Part shown: piece by piece, positions 48,143 to 60,289 of the stretch
Numbering within the stretch: position 1 is the stretch's first letter
Layout: every line of letters starts with the position of its first letter
Assembly: GCA_026874595.1 (NCBI GenBank)
Contig: CM049320.1
Location: 24,585,714 to 24,649,713, forward strand
Reading direction: 5' to 3'
DNA length: 64,000 bases
DNA from: Sipunculus nudus
Taxonomy: Eukaryota; Annelida; Sipuncula; Golfingiida; Sipunculidae
Position numbers and translations under genes: made by a program
The notes under the pieces: model-generated
Told to the model about the DNA's origin: nothing
Databases searched by the model: none
Seen by the model: the letters and a program-made list of their open reading frames with translations, nothing else

Positions 48143-48425
48143 ATAATTGTTTGTTGATTCTCTAGTAACAACGGAACATTCCGCAGTGTCTGACTCAGGA
48201 ATCTCAGAATGTGCAAAGATGGAGGGCCTTAGGCCTTGATTCAGAGCAACAAAATGTTGCCCGCCTCGATACTCGATACACAATCGTAGTTGCCGATAGG
48301 TGGCGCTGCGATAGCCCTTCGCAAAAATAATTTGAGGTATCTCTGGATATATAGCGAAATAATAAAAGGAAAATAACCTCCCACAGGACGTACTTCACAT
48401 CATTCTCGACAGTTCAAGACCAAAA
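46495..48425. repeat. Three tandem copies of a 0.64-0.69-kb repeat with (ATT)n separators
   Basis: Units start at GGTTCTAATACCAG: 46571, 47206 and 47900. Each is preceded by an (ATT)n tract (46500-46570, about 47128-47202, 47817-47897) and contains AAGACCGGCTAAACTATA, GGAGGGCCTTAGGCC, ATCGTAGTTGCCGATAGG and TTGAGGTATCTCTGGATATA. Units two and three carry an internal (TA)n expansion (about 47384-47452 and 48071-48140) that unit one lacks. Unit three ends early at about 48425. No protein is encoded consistently. On the - strand it resembles a retroelement with an (AAT)n tail. Confidence 0.8.
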
Positions 48426-48475
48426 ATTTATTATTTTTTTTTCAGTCACTATAAACTGAGCATAAATGTAAAGTT

Positions 48476-48637
48476 ACTGGGAGCAATAGTTGGGCTACTG
48501 CTCAACAGATGTCGCCACAGGCCATGAAGCTTGGAACAACTTCTTGGCCAGATCAAGGGAGTTATAACCAGAAAGATTGGTTCTCTTCAATTCAGTGATA
48601 GGGAATGTAAGGAGGGAAACGCTGACTGTGAGCTCTA
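48476..48637 (-). repeat. Retroelement 3'-end-like repeat, copy 1
   Basis: Matches 50124-50278 in order: AATAGTTGGGCTA, CAGATGTC, GCCATGAAGCT, ACTTCTTGGCCA(G/C)ATCAAGG, GGGAATG and GCTGACT(G/C)TGAGCTC. The two copies lie in the same orientation on either side of the LINE fragment. Confidence 0.55.
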
Positions 48638-48642
48638 ACGAT

Positions 48643-48683
48643 ATGATGATGATGATGATGATGATGATAAGCTTTATTTCCTC
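48643..48683 (-). repeat. (ATG)n followed by AAGCTTTATTT, possible LINE 3' end
   Basis: On the - strand this reads AAATAAAGCTTATCATCATC: a polyadenylation-like AATAAA followed by a (CAT)n tail, a common 3' terminus of animal LINEs. It fits the - strand RT remnant upstream. Confidence 0.4.
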
Positions 48684-49009
48684 CAAAATAAAGACAAATG
48701 TCATACATACATATAAGTAATCATGTAAAACAGTAATTATACGTAAATATTTATAACATCGTAACAACAGTGCGCACTCATTATATAAACTTTCCAAAAA
48801 CCAAAAAGCGTTAGTAATTTTATATACGGAGAATATCTATCAAGCTGTTGCTATGATCTATCAGGCTTGTGATTGCGGGTTTCACAATATACATTCGATT
48901 TGCTCCTTGTAATATATATATAGCAACTAGTTGACGTATATATATACAAGAAGTACTCCCCCTTGACGAACAGCTTGCAATATATCAATTGTTTTTGCTA
49001 ATGATGAAA

Positions 49010-49604
49010 TCATATAGCACAGAGTTCTGGGTTTTCGTACAGGATTTTTTTTCCATATTTGGCCGCATGTTTCCATTGTAACAGTTTTAAACAAGAAAAA
49101 GGACCATCATGCCTATCTGTATCGAATGCTTTGCGACTATCTAGGAAGCAAGCACAAACATTGGAATCATTGTCGACGTGATGAAGTATACTTTCTTGCA
49201 GTACAAAAAACACATTGGATACTGATAAGCCTTTTTGATAAAAAAAAACTGGCATGGGTCATAAATTTGAATATCGCGTAAAGAAGAATATCTCCCAAAT
49301 CTGTCTAGTAAAACTTTTTCAAATAATTTATAAATAGAACAGAGTAATGTGATACCGCGATGCTTGTCTGGGTTCCTCCGCGTTTTGCCTTTACTGTTTT
49401 GGTTTTGTAACAATTAGCCCTTTTCTCATTTGAGATGCATAGTAAATCTTTTATCTTAAATATACATTTAAATAAATGTATCAAATACAAGATAAAAGGT
49501 TCGCCTACAAAGGTAAGGTGTTCGTTCATAACCTTTTTCGGGAGACTTTTTTTTCCGAGTTTGAGGTCGCATTTTTTGTCATTTCTGTCTATGAAATAAC
49601 ACAT
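49010..49604 (-). mobile_element. Degenerate LINE reverse transcriptase, three frames
   Basis: Read on the - strand, three successive frames carry RT blocks: EHLTFVGEPFILYLIHLFKC (49604 side), then KGKTRRNPDKHRGITLLCSI with YKLFEKVLLDRF (RT1 region: the N-P-x-x-x-R-G-I-x-L motif), then CACFLDSRKAFDTD (motif A, FLDxRKAFD). Frameshifts separate them, and the YxDD box was not found, so the copy is dead. It lies in the same orientation as the 3'-end-like sequence at 48643-48683, possibly one deleted element. Confidence 0.75.
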
Positions 49605-50060
49605 TGAAAAAAAGACATATAAAAGGTTGACCGAGAAATATCAGTAAAGTGAGTGAGACTTAGAGAAACAAAGCGTTCATGCTGGCTATCAAACAAAGCA
49701 GAGATATATTCACGCCAAGCTGCCACAATAGCATAATGATCTCTTTATACGTTTTTTTTTCTTTTTTTTTAGAGAAACCAAAACCGGTTAATATCGATAT
49801 TCTTTTCTTGGTCAGCCTCTTTGAATATATCTCGCTCGGCTTACCCGCATAAGCTTGTCATGCTAATACGAAATTTACGCATTGATTTCTGATAGGAAAT
49901 GTAAGAATTGTAGAAGTTTCCTCGGGATCTGCTCGCACTGACCCTGGTGCGCCTTTTTTGCCCATCATGAAGTGAAAGTCTTTCATTTTATCTTCAAACA
50001 TATATTATATTTGCGTTTTGGCACAGCTGAATTACCTTTATACTTAGACTTATAGATTAT

Positions 50061-50093
<33 letters not shown>

Positions 50094-50123
50094 TTCCGTT
50101 TCTATATGTAAATACTGATCATG

Positions 50124-50278
50124 AATCAATAGTTGGGCTATTGCCCAGCAGATGTCACTACTTGCCATGAAGCTCCAACTTCTTGGCCACATCAAGGGAG
50201 CGATTAAAATTCCAGATTGATCGGCTCTCGTCAAATCTGTGAAAGGGAATGAGAGGAGTGAATCGCTGACTCTGAGCT
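50124..50278 (-). repeat. Retroelement 3'-end-like repeat, copy 2
   Basis: Second copy of the repeat at 48476-48637, directly preceded on + by (ATT)n at about 50065-50092; read on - it would end in (AAT)n. Confidence 0.55.
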
Positions 50279-50649
50279 CATACGGTTTACCATGTTAAAG
50301 TCCTATATGCGGTTTATCCTTGTATAAATTGTTATATTACTGAACCATTCGGAAATGCTGTTCAATGTAAAGTTCGGAAGTTTGGTTAATGCTTTATAAG
50401 CGTTCAAGTGTAATTAAGTAAAGGGAAATGCAATCGATTTACTTTCATTTAATTGAAAAACACGAAAATCAATGAAAACTAGTTTGCTTAAAAAATTATA
50501 CTTGTAAAAAAATTATTATACAAATTGGTGTGGTCAAACAAGCCTGGCATGGAAAAAAACAGAATGATAGGGCGATATAAATCTGAAGGCCTGATAATGA
50601 TTCATATATATATACAAACATTTATGTTAGTCTCTAGATATCTTTGGTC

Positions 50650-50880
50650 AAACCACTGGGGATGATTACACAACCAGGACCTGCAGGTGTGGTAGACACC
50701 GGGCTTGGGTGAAACCGGGATATTAAAATAAAATGACAGGAAGCGAGCGCTACCGGCCTGTCACGTATAGTCCCAAACCGCAATGGAAACCTGCAGATGT
50801 AAGTAATTATAGCTTAAGAATTAGATAAGTCAGCATTTAAAACTGAAGGCTGTTACCTCCACCAAAATTAAAAGAAAGAA
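50650..50880 (+). repeat. Dispersed repeat, relative of 17380-17660
   Basis: GATTACACAACCAGGACC, GCAGGTG, CACCGGGC and TTACCTCCACCAAAATTAAA align in order with 17460-17650. Confidence 0.5.
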
Positions 50881-51279
50881 ACAGATATCTTGGGTCAAAG
50901 GGCCGTTAGAGAAGATTACTACTCTGAATGAATTAAGAAAATATGTAGTCACGTGTTATCATCAGAAGAGGTTCATTTTTTTTCAAAGGCAATGTGACAG
51001 ACAGACATATCCTTGTTCCATATAATTCAAGCCTATTACAAATCTATTTTGGAAAAAAAATTTATAGCCCTGGTTTACATTTTAACTAGGTTGCTATAAC
51101 AGATCCCGAAAATGAATCAGCCAGTCTGATTAATCAACATATTAGGGTTGACAACAAACCTTTTTTTTCTTTAAAAGCATGCAGGTATATATTATAGTTA
51201 GCTTATCTACTTGTCATCATGAGCAAATGAAACACAACAGTAAGGGTCTTAAATAACATTTTGTTTATTATAGTGAGTC

Positions 51280-51343
<64 letters not shown>

Positions 51344-52670
51344 GCATGGGATACATATATAAATAAAAGCGAGTCAAAAACAACACGGGTCGGCCCATGC
51401 GGGAATAAAAACTTCTATATCTGCGGCTGGGATCACCCATTAATCCGGCATTATATATCACCAGTAGTAGATGTATATTTTGGATTTGAATCAAATGATC
51501 TTTCAAACCAACTTTACGGATAATCTTTAGAAAAAGGGTGAAATTTTACTTCTCAGTTTCAAATTTCGGATAAACGATTTTTTTAGTAAACGGTGTTCGG
51601 ATAAACAACGCTTTACTGAAGGTTAGATAGGTATGAAGAGATACAACAGCTATAGATATGTATAATATTAATACAATATATTGGGGTATTGAACGCTATC
51701 CCTCACAAATAGACGATATAATCATTATCAGCAATGGTGTCTAATATACAATGACATAGTCCGTTTCATCTCCTTATGTTAACCTGTTTTTGCTGTGAAC
51801 ATTTTAATTCATTACATTTCAATGGAAAAGATGATATAGTTAAGGGTAGAGGATTAAAGGGCCAAATTTTCAACAGGATAAATAAATACCTACATTAAAC
51901 CTTATTTAAGATACAGAAATATTTGAAAAAATATGAGAAATCAGTCCACATTTTACAACATATATATCTTAAAGAAACAAAAATATCTTAAAGCAACCCA
52001 GCAATTAAGAAAATCGTCACTTTATTTTAAAAGATTCTAATGGCGTACATATTTATAGACAAATAAACGTGGATCCTGTATAGCTTACATGAACACGCAG
52101 CAGCAGCTGTAGGATACCAGTCGGGGTGACTTTAGCTTAATAGTGAATTCCAACTTAAATTTCTTAACACTGGCCGAAAACAACATATACTTTGTTCGAT
52201 GAGAACAATCTGGCGTCCCGCAGATTATGATAATATACGACATTTGACTATATTACGGATCCATGCACCAGGGGGCGCTAACGGTTGGATAATGTGCATT
52301 TTGGCCTAATTTTTTGCAGTAAACATACAGGTAATATATTCGTTAAGTAACATTCGATAAAATTGACGATTTTACCTCGATTGTTTATGTAATTATAAAT
52401 ATATATATATAAATTATATGTGAGTGTTTGTAATACACACATATATGCTTTAACCACATAATTATAAAGTATATGTGCAAGTTTGTGTGTGGATTGAGTT
52501 CAACGACCGATCATTATGAATCGAACACAGCTAAACCAAGACAAATTAGGGAATTGTTCTCTTCAAGAAATGCTTATTAAATGGTTATACATGCATTAAC
52601 ACAGAATCTGGAACCAGCAGAAAACATTGCATATTGGAAATATGGATTATTATATATGGATTAAATTTTC
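50881..52670. other. Intergenic stretch
   Basis: Nothing supported apart from a (TA)n tract at about 51284-51338. AT-rich, no domain-bearing frames, no splice-linked exons. Confidence 0.5.
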
Positions 52671-52675
52671 CATAC

Positions 52676-52680
<5 letters not shown>

Positions 52681-52732
<52 letters not shown>

Positions 52733-52752
52733 TAGATAGATAGATATATATA
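52681..52752. repeat. (TA)n(GATA)n microsatellite
   Basis: TA run followed by GATAGATAGATAGATA. Confidence 0.85.
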
Positions 52753-52828
52753 TAAATAATTTTTAAGCCCTAACATTTGTCCATACAGTACTCTCGGCAA
52801 GTATTTGGAGGAAATGGAAGAAATTAAT

Positions 52829-52838
52829 AATAATAATG

Positions 52839-52898
<60 letters not shown>

Positions 52899-52926
52899 GT
52901 AATAATAATAATGATAATAATAATAC

Positions 52927-52988
<62 letters not shown>

Positions 52989-53039
52989 TAATAATAATAA
53001 TAATGATAATATAATAATAATAATACATTATAATTCAAA

Positions 53040-53094
<55 letters not shown>

Positions 53095-53113
53095 TAATAC
53101 ATTATAATACAAA

Positions 53114-53171
<58 letters not shown>

Positions 53172-53226
53172 TAATAATAATACATTATAATACAAAAATA
53201 ATAATAATTTAATAATAATAATAATG

Positions 53227-53275
<49 letters not shown>

Positions 53276-53325
53276 TAATAAAAATAGTAATAATAATGAT
53301 AATAATAATAATATAAATAATAATT
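52829..53325. repeat. 500-bp (AAT)n block with higher-order units
   Basis: Almost entirely AAT/ATA trinucleotides with GAT, AAAAAT and ATAATACATTATAAT interruptions. The last recurs around 53025, 53095 and 53180, showing ~70-85-bp higher-order units. Long open frames on both strands here are low-complexity artefacts. Confidence 0.9.
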
Positions 53326-53379
53326 ATAAAAAGACTACACAGGTATAGTGACGAGAACATGCTATAGGATTGCACGTGC

Positions 53380-55250
53380 GTTAGTGCAGCTTGTATATTA
53401 AGGGTTAAAAGTGGGAAGCAATAGCCGTATCCAAGCTACCGTAAATATAGACGCCATCACCACGACATTAACACCATCTTTATGGTAAAAGTATGTGCTT
53501 CCTGTTACTATAGAATTACCCGCTGATCCCTTCCTTACCGCATCCTTGCTCGGCGATGTACTTTCTTATAAAGTGTACCAAGCTCCGGTCATCCATATAT
53601 TTTGTCATACAGGGGCCTATACCTTTGTGCTATCGTTTTCCATTGAGACATATTGCATGGTTGCTAGGTAGCAGCACGTAAACAATTGTTGAACCACAAT
53701 TATGCTGTCATGAACTTGTCAGGACAATTCTTGAACTTGCACAGAATGTGCATTTCAACTTCAGTATATATATAAAAAAAACAAATACTTTAATTCATGC
53801 TTATAATTTGTATCATTCCCTGAACAAGAATATACTTAAAATCTAAACTTCAGAATTATTATTATTTATAGAGTAAGGTAGTGTAGGAAGCATTAAAAAG
53901 GCGGTGCCTCCGCCAAAAAATAATATTTAAATAAAAACTTTCAGATGGCTTAAATGGCTCTTAATGAATTCTTACTTTAACTTTTTAATTCTGATTTAAT
54001 AGAACGGACATTGTCAGCCAATGGGCCTATATCAGTTAAAAAAAACAAGGATACAATTAATGATTTCTTTTTATTACTGTTTGAGGAAACGTCTTCTCAA
54101 TAGGCCTACATATGACATATTATTTATTGCCAAGGTTTACTAATATATAGGACTATATTACAAGATAGCTTGGCTCTTTCTGCAATATCCCGACAAAGCC
54201 AAGATTTTAGTTATCAAAAGTTGCTTTGGCCCATGCAGGCCGCTGTAAAGGATGTGTGTGAGAAAATGATATTTAAACATGACTATATATACAGTTCTCT
54301 ACATGTTTTTGCATGAGAAGTGTAAATGAACAATAGCCAGATCAGAGAGTAAGGATAGCCAGGTCAGAAATGCTTATGAGGTCACATAATCCTAAAAAGT
54401 GAGAGAGCCTAATCGACCGGGCAATTTTAAAAATATATAGGCCTACAATTTAAAGAACAATGCAAGATGCACTGAAGGAAAATGGAAAAACCTAATATTA
54501 AATAGGGTGGATAGGGATTCAAGACGAGCAAAAATGACTGGAGTCCTTAATTGTACGTAAAAAAAAGAAAGATCATCATCGTTGTCGTCCTCATCATCAA
54601 CATCATTGCCTAATCATTTTCATCACATTTGGTGTATATATACACTAGGTATTAGCATATTTGTGTATATGAATGTTACATGTTCCCTGTATATCTCTGA
54701 AACATAGGTTGTGTCGTCATCGTCATCATCATCATCATCATCATCGAACGACGTCTATAAGACGTACCTAATATTTAATATGATGTGGATAATGTTTAAA
54801 GATAGCCCAAAAATGGCCGGAGCCCCTATGTGTATGTAAAAATAAGCCTTGCATTCAGAACACACATGTCAAATGAATATGTATTGAATAAATTGACCAC
54901 TGGTCTGATAAGTAGCTTGCAAGTGTCAGCATACACCGCTTAAAAATAGCTTGGGCGTTTGAAAATGTACACATGTGCATATTTTAATTTGCAAATACTC
55001 ATTATAATGGAGAGTATTGGTAATGTTTCTTTTGTCTACGGACAATTAAAGAAATGTTCAAAGCGTCATTGCTGGTTTTAAGCAATGTGAACGGGGGCGT
55101 GACATTTTGGCTCAATTTTCCTCTTACCTGATTAAAAAAAAAAAAATATAAAAAAAGCTTTTTTTTGCAGTAAGCCATTCCTTGAAGGATAAAAAAGCTT
55201 GTTTATAAGAAATTAGTTGTAAAGATTTATATATTTAAGAGAGGCTGAAA
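53380..55250. other. Intergenic stretch
   Basis: No supported gene. It contains a GGCGGTGCCTCCGCC palindrome near 53898 (related to the ACCTCC/GGAGGT repeat tails elsewhere) and (TCA)n near 54716-54745. Confidence 0.5.
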
Positions 55251-55293
55251 GTTCAGGCTGTTTATATATAGATCGCACACGGGAATGTCAATG

Positions 55294-55331
55294 AGGTCAC
55301 ATGACCTGTGACGTGTAGCTCTATGACGTCA
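55294..55331. promoter_or_regulatory. Palindromic regulatory-site cluster (AGGTCACATGACCT and CRE)
   Basis: AGGTCACATGACCT at 55294-55307 is a perfect 14-bp palindrome combining nuclear-receptor half sites with a CACATG E-box-like core. TGACGTCA at 55324-55331 is a consensus CRE. A GC-rich block follows at 55430-55580. A promoter is possible, but no downstream exon could be identified. Confidence 0.3.
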
Positions 55332-55429
55332 TCAATGTTACAATATGGCGTAACTGTATAAACACGAAGCACAAAGGAAGACCTGCCACACAGGAAGATG
55401 AAATCTTAGCTGACCAGATTTGTCTTGGC

Positions 55430-55580
55430 GGGCGTGTCCCCCCATATCCCCGATCACCAATTATTTCCCCATTAGCTTGCTCAGTGGTCCGCGTCCCCCC
55501 GGGCGCCACGGGGGGCCGGTGGTACATGTTAAATCGTGTCCCCGCCCACGGCCATCGTCCCGCCAGCCCCCGCGGTTGAT
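55430..55580. other. Isolated GC-rich block
   Basis: About 150 bp rich in C runs and CpG (CCCCCCGGGCGCCACGGGGG), a sharp contrast to its AT-rich surroundings. Short open frames on both strands carry no domain. Confidence 0.5.
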
Positions 55581-55829
55581 ACGGGTGTTATGTTATAGCG
55601 CCAGATTAACATCACGTAAACATGATGGATTTTTCATAATCGGTTTGTTGACTTGATTTTGCTGTTTGTTGAAATTCTTCAGATAACGAACCTGAAAAAA
55701 AGTGGTTGTCCTTATTTTTGTATATATGTACAGCATTTATCTGTAAGTCAAAGAAAAAATTCACAAATTTCTTAGAATTTATTTCCCTTAGAACGGTGGT
55801 ATCTATCCCACAGGATTACCGTAAACTTT

Positions 55830-56175
55830 ATCACCATCACTATCATCATAATTGTTATAATCTTAAATCAGCATCATTCACATAATCGTTATCTTCCCCA
55901 TCATCATTCTCATCAGCATTATTATTATTGCCATTATAACCGTAATCGCATTCATCATAATCATTAAAGTTCCAATCATTATTGTCGTCGCTAGCCCCAT
56001 CATCATCGTCGCCACCACCACTACAATCATCATCATCATTATAATCATTATCATCACCATCATCATCACCACCACCACCATGCATCATCATTATAATCGC
56101 AACCACGACCACCATCATCATCATCAACATAATCGTTTTCGTCATCATCATTATCAATATCATCATTATCTTAAA
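55830..56175. repeat. Imperfect (ATC)n-rich tract
   Basis: Dense CATCAT, ATTATC and CACCACCAC triplets over about 350 bp. It explains the Asp/Asn/Gly- or Met/Ile-rich frames on the - strand. Confidence 0.8.
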
Positions 56176-56281
56176 AAAAAGGTTACCTGGATTTTATGGT
56201 GTAAGCTCGTTCACCTTTGCCTATAAAGGACATTTTTCCTGCATAGTTAGCCCGAGTGTGCGCAAGGCCGCAGACCTCAGC

Positions 56282-56800
56282 TGATGGACATACAAACAGG
56301 TGGACGTTCAATCAGGTGGACGTACAGACAGGTGGTCTTACACACAGGTGGACGTACAAATTGGTGGACATTCGAAAAGGTTGACGTTCAGACAGGGGAC
56401 TTTCAAACAGGTGGACATACAAACAGGTGGACGTTAAAACAGGTGGACATACAAACAGGTGGACATACAAACAGGTGGACGTTAAAACAGGTGGACGTAC
56501 AATCAGGTGAACGTTCAAACAGGTGGACATACAAACAGGTTGACGTTCAAACAGGTCGACCTACAATCAGGTGGACGTTCAAACAGGTGGACATACAAAC
56601 AGGTTGACGTTCAAACAGGTGGACGTACAAACAGGTGGACGTTCAATCAGGTGGACGTACGAAAGGTCGACGTACAAACGGGTGGAAGTTCAAACAGGTG
56701 GACCTACAAAAGAAGAGTCGAAAAGCAAACAGCTATAGACGTACAAACAGGCAGTCATACACACAGACAGGCGTACAATCAAGCAGATAAAAAAATCGAC
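56282..56800. repeat. 16-bp minisatellite
   Basis: Consensus GTGGACGTACAAACAG, about 26 fairly clean copies to 56707 with CAT/CGT/CCT and AAA/TTC variants, then more diverged copies to about 56800. Because 16 is not divisible by 3, every third copy repeats the frame, giving a 16-residue peptide repeat with no stop in two overlapping frames. Confidence 0.9.
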
Positions 56801-57146
56801 ATGCAAACAATGAATGATGCCACAGCATCGGGATAGGCCGGGATGGACAACTTATACATTGATGGCCAAAGACAAACCATATCTATTTATGCCATTTATA
56901 TTTTATTGAAACGTCATAACATTCGTTATAGGAAAGAGGGCAGACATATGGTTATCCACTAAATTCTATCAATAGCTTTTTAAATATTTACAGATGCACA
57001 GAGAAGCAGAACCACAGATCAACAAACACGGGTTATCACATAACCTCCATCAAGCTTTGATAAAAATTAGGGAACGCAAACACATAAGGCAGGGCGTGGT
57101 ATATTCATGAGTATATACTTTATGACATCAAAGAATACGCCGGGAG

Positions 57147-57156
57147 GTCACGTGAC
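57147..57156. promoter_or_regulatory. GTCACGTGAC E-box palindrome
   Basis: Perfect 10-bp CLEAR/USF-type palindrome. The same 10-mer occurs at 58235-58244 and in intron 10. No gene start was identified nearby. Confidence 0.25.
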
Positions 57157-57542
57157 ACCACTCAGTCTAGATAAGTCTCGTCATTGTGCGGGAAGACTTT
57201 TTTCTATCTCCTTCGGCACTCGGATTATATGAAGAACCCAGAAGAGACACGTATTAACACCTGTGTGTATACTTTTGGCCACCCGGCTCACATATATCAC
57301 TCTTTTTTGAGTGTATAGACCACACAGGATATATCAATGTTCACATCAACCGGGGCTCTAAGTGCGCCGTCCCCCAATTGATACGCCCTCAAGTAGGCAC
57401 CTACGGCACTTGGAGATGGTTCTCTCTATAAACTCTCCCCATCGTGAGACACGTGGAGGGATGCACTGATCGAGGCCTGTCCCCTCCTCACTTTAAAGTA
57501 GACTCTTCATACCGCACCCCGGGGGGTGGATCTTGTGGAACA

Positions 57543-57560
57543 TGGGGGGGGGGGGGGGGG
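57543..57560. repeat. Poly-G run
   Basis: About 18 G. Similar runs occur near 58695-58712 and 59064-59076, and a C run near 58903-58918. Confidence 0.85.
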
Positions 57561-57639
57561 GTGTAACGTGATCAAGGCTTCGAAGGATTTTAAAAAAATA
57601 TTTTTAAATGATATTTTAACATTGATTTATCTTTTGAAC

Positions 57640-57644
57640 AGTTG

Positions 57645-57675
<31 letters not shown>

Positions 57676-59600
57676 ATAATGAAATATCATAATATAAAAA
57701 TTATAATAATAATAAAAATAATAACAAGGATGACGATGATGATATTACATTATTCCTATTGATGATGATAATTATGATAATTATAATATATTATTATTAT
57801 TATTATCGTCATCATCATCATTATTATTATTAAAAGTGGTCAATAACTAATCTATTATAAAATGTTATATACGATGATATTCGGTCATACACTTTTTATT
57901 GGTCACCGGAGCACATTCCCCCACCCCAACTCCAGATTAAATCCGTCCCTGTTAGTTTTATACACGTCAGGATGTGCGTGTGATATCTTCGCGTTATCTG
58001 TCTTATTCGTGTCTTTACGACAAATGAGGGCCTATCACTTTGGAATCTTTACAGCAATGGGAGAATCGATCTTCCCCGCCTCTCACGAAATCGTCAGGAT
58101 TTAAAGAACCCTCGGGTCTAAAGGGCTCATAAATATATTGTATAAAAATAAACCGACAATGAGTAATCGCAGGTGACATACGTTATTTTCTGGGGTTTTT
58201 TTATGCAACTTGACTCTGTGAGGAGACACTGCGGGTCACGTGACATGACTGGTGGGTTACACCTCCCAGCAGTTACCGTGCCATCTCTAAGTTACTATTG
58301 GCTTATCTGTTGCGAAAGATCACTCGGGATTAAATAAGTGTCCTTTTTTTTTGCTGGAATGCTGACATGTCCTGCGTGTCTTGGCTGTTTGACAAACAAA
58401 TATATGATTAAATCATCGTCAGGTGTGCTTTCTTAGAGGTCACCACGTACGTCCGTATCTTCGCGATATATATATATATATCCGATCGCGATATAATATA
58501 ACTTGTTGTCTATATAGTCATAGTTCACTGTATACCTGTCACGCCATTTTGCCATCAGGAGGGGGAGAGAAACAAATTCAATATTCGGGGTGGTCGGGGG
58601 GGGGGAAGAGGAGAGAAGAGGTTTGGGACAATCGCACTTCAGTCATGGCATGCAGCTGTAGGCTTATGCTAGTGTATAAGAATATGTGTGTGTTGGGGGG
58701 GGGGGGGGGGGGTTCAGTATATAGACAAAAACCTTACGTACGTTACTGGTATGAGAAAAGAAATGTATTATTTTCAGCAGAAATTTAATTAGATTATACT
58801 TAATTATAAGTATAGTTTGAATGCCCCTTTATAGTTTGAATGCCTATATGCATGCAGATCTGTCTTAATTGAAGGGGTGAGGGGGGCCGAATGACATCTG
58901 AGCCCCCCCCCCCCCCCCAACCTCCATCATTTATATATTGGTGAGCCATGATTGAGCCCTGACTACTCACTGCCTCCTGCACCAATGACCTGGCCAGAGT
59001 CAGAGGGGGCAGGGTCCAGCTAACGAAGAAAAAATTGGCAAACCTTAAAATGTTCCCTGGTCGGGGGGGGGGGGGGATTGGGTTCCTAGCTCCAAAAATT
59101 GGTTTAAAATGCTAAAAAAATGAGGCGGTTCAACGGTATATAGGGGTTAGGGGGTGGCCTAAGGTAAAATAGGCCTATGTGAACGATTGCTGAGCTAACA
59201 CTATAGGCCAATATCATCATCTGCTTTTCGATGCTTTTGTATATGAATCTATACCTTATCTTATCTATATGGTCCGTCTTTCCATGCATAAAGTAGGCCT
59301 ATATTTAGTATTTTGTCTGCGTTAAAACTGACCTTCCGATATTGTAAAGATTTTGATTCAGATTTTTGGTTTAGTTATAGATTATAATGCTGAGATAAAT
59401 TAATCAACGCAACAGTATTATGTTGATATTTGTGATATTATTGAGTAATTATCTCTTTTCAACTTTTTGATACAGCTTCCCATATTATATATCAAAACCT
59501 TTTGTCAATTTTCTTGCTTCTGTTGCAACTATTTATGATGTAATCTGGAATAGATTCAGACTCATGTTCAATACATTTGTAGGCCTATATCATATAACGG
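57640..59600. other. Intergenic stretch with homopolymers and microsatellites
   Basis: (CT)n at about 57645-57670, ATAATA/GATGAT/ATTATT tracts at about 57675-57835, several G and C runs, and repeated TAGGCCTA motifs. Open frames lack domains. No gene is supported. Confidence 0.5.
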
Positions 59601-59619
59601 TACTACAACTATCCAACCA

Positions 59620-59930
59620 GCCAACGGTGGATTAAGATTCTAACCTGGGTTGTTGGCCCAGTTTTAAATCTGTCCAGACGAGATTTCAATCCTGAAGTCT
59701 CCACTGCAGGATTTTAATCTGAATAGGGTGGTCTATAGTTTAAAACTGGACTGGGCTAGACTGTGATTGTCATCTGGACCGGCCCAATTCCAAATTGTAT
59801 TCTTGGCTGGTCCCGTTTTTAACTGGATGGACCAAGATTACGATTGTAATCTGGTCCGATCAAAATCAAAAATTTAATCTGTGCTGGCCCAGTTTTAAAC
59901 TGTACCAGATTCCAATCTGTGCCCTCCTCA
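59620..59930. repeat. Degenerate palindromic repeat block
   Basis: Variants of CCCAGTTTTAAACTG, GATT(G)TAATCTGG and GGACCGGCCCA recur every 20-40 bp in both orientations (e.g. TAATCTGGTCCGATCAAAA, CAGATTCCAATCTG). The copies are too diverged to define a unit with certainty. Confidence 0.5.
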
Positions 59931-60289
59931 TGCATGATAATTTCAACCATTTTAGACACGTGAACGAATGTATCTATAAATCAAGATGCATGTGGCTCTT
60001 AATTGACAACTGGCAGTGTGACCAGTGGTATCAAGTATTTTTGTATTGCTCTTGGTTACTGGCCTCTTCTAATACATGCAATATTAATTAACACAAGCTG
60101 AGGCAGCCTGCATGGTGGACAGGTCCTGCATGGGATCAAATAAAACCTCCGCCTCGTGATGAGTTTACCACATACAGCCGTGGTATTTGGCTTTTAAAAT
60201 AACTTTTCTTTATGTATTTCATATGGTTAAAATTTAGCGGAAAATATCAGAGCATAATATGGAATAATCTTAAATGAATGTCAGTTGCG

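Noticed and set aside
52585-53375. Long Ile-, Tyr- and Asn-rich frames on both strands
   Set aside because: Translations of the (AAT)n block; low complexity in every frame.
55420-55656. GC-rich Pro/Arg open frame
   Set aside because: Both strands are open because of GC content; no domain, no splice partner.
56282-56707. CRISPR-like regular repeats
   Set aside because: 16-bp units are contiguous, without unique spacers, in an animal genome.
56284-56836. Overlapping open frames of about 107-109 codons with W-T-x-K-Q-V-D repeats
   Set aside because: Explained entirely by a 16-bp minisatellite lacking stop codons; no signal, splice or composition evidence for a gene.
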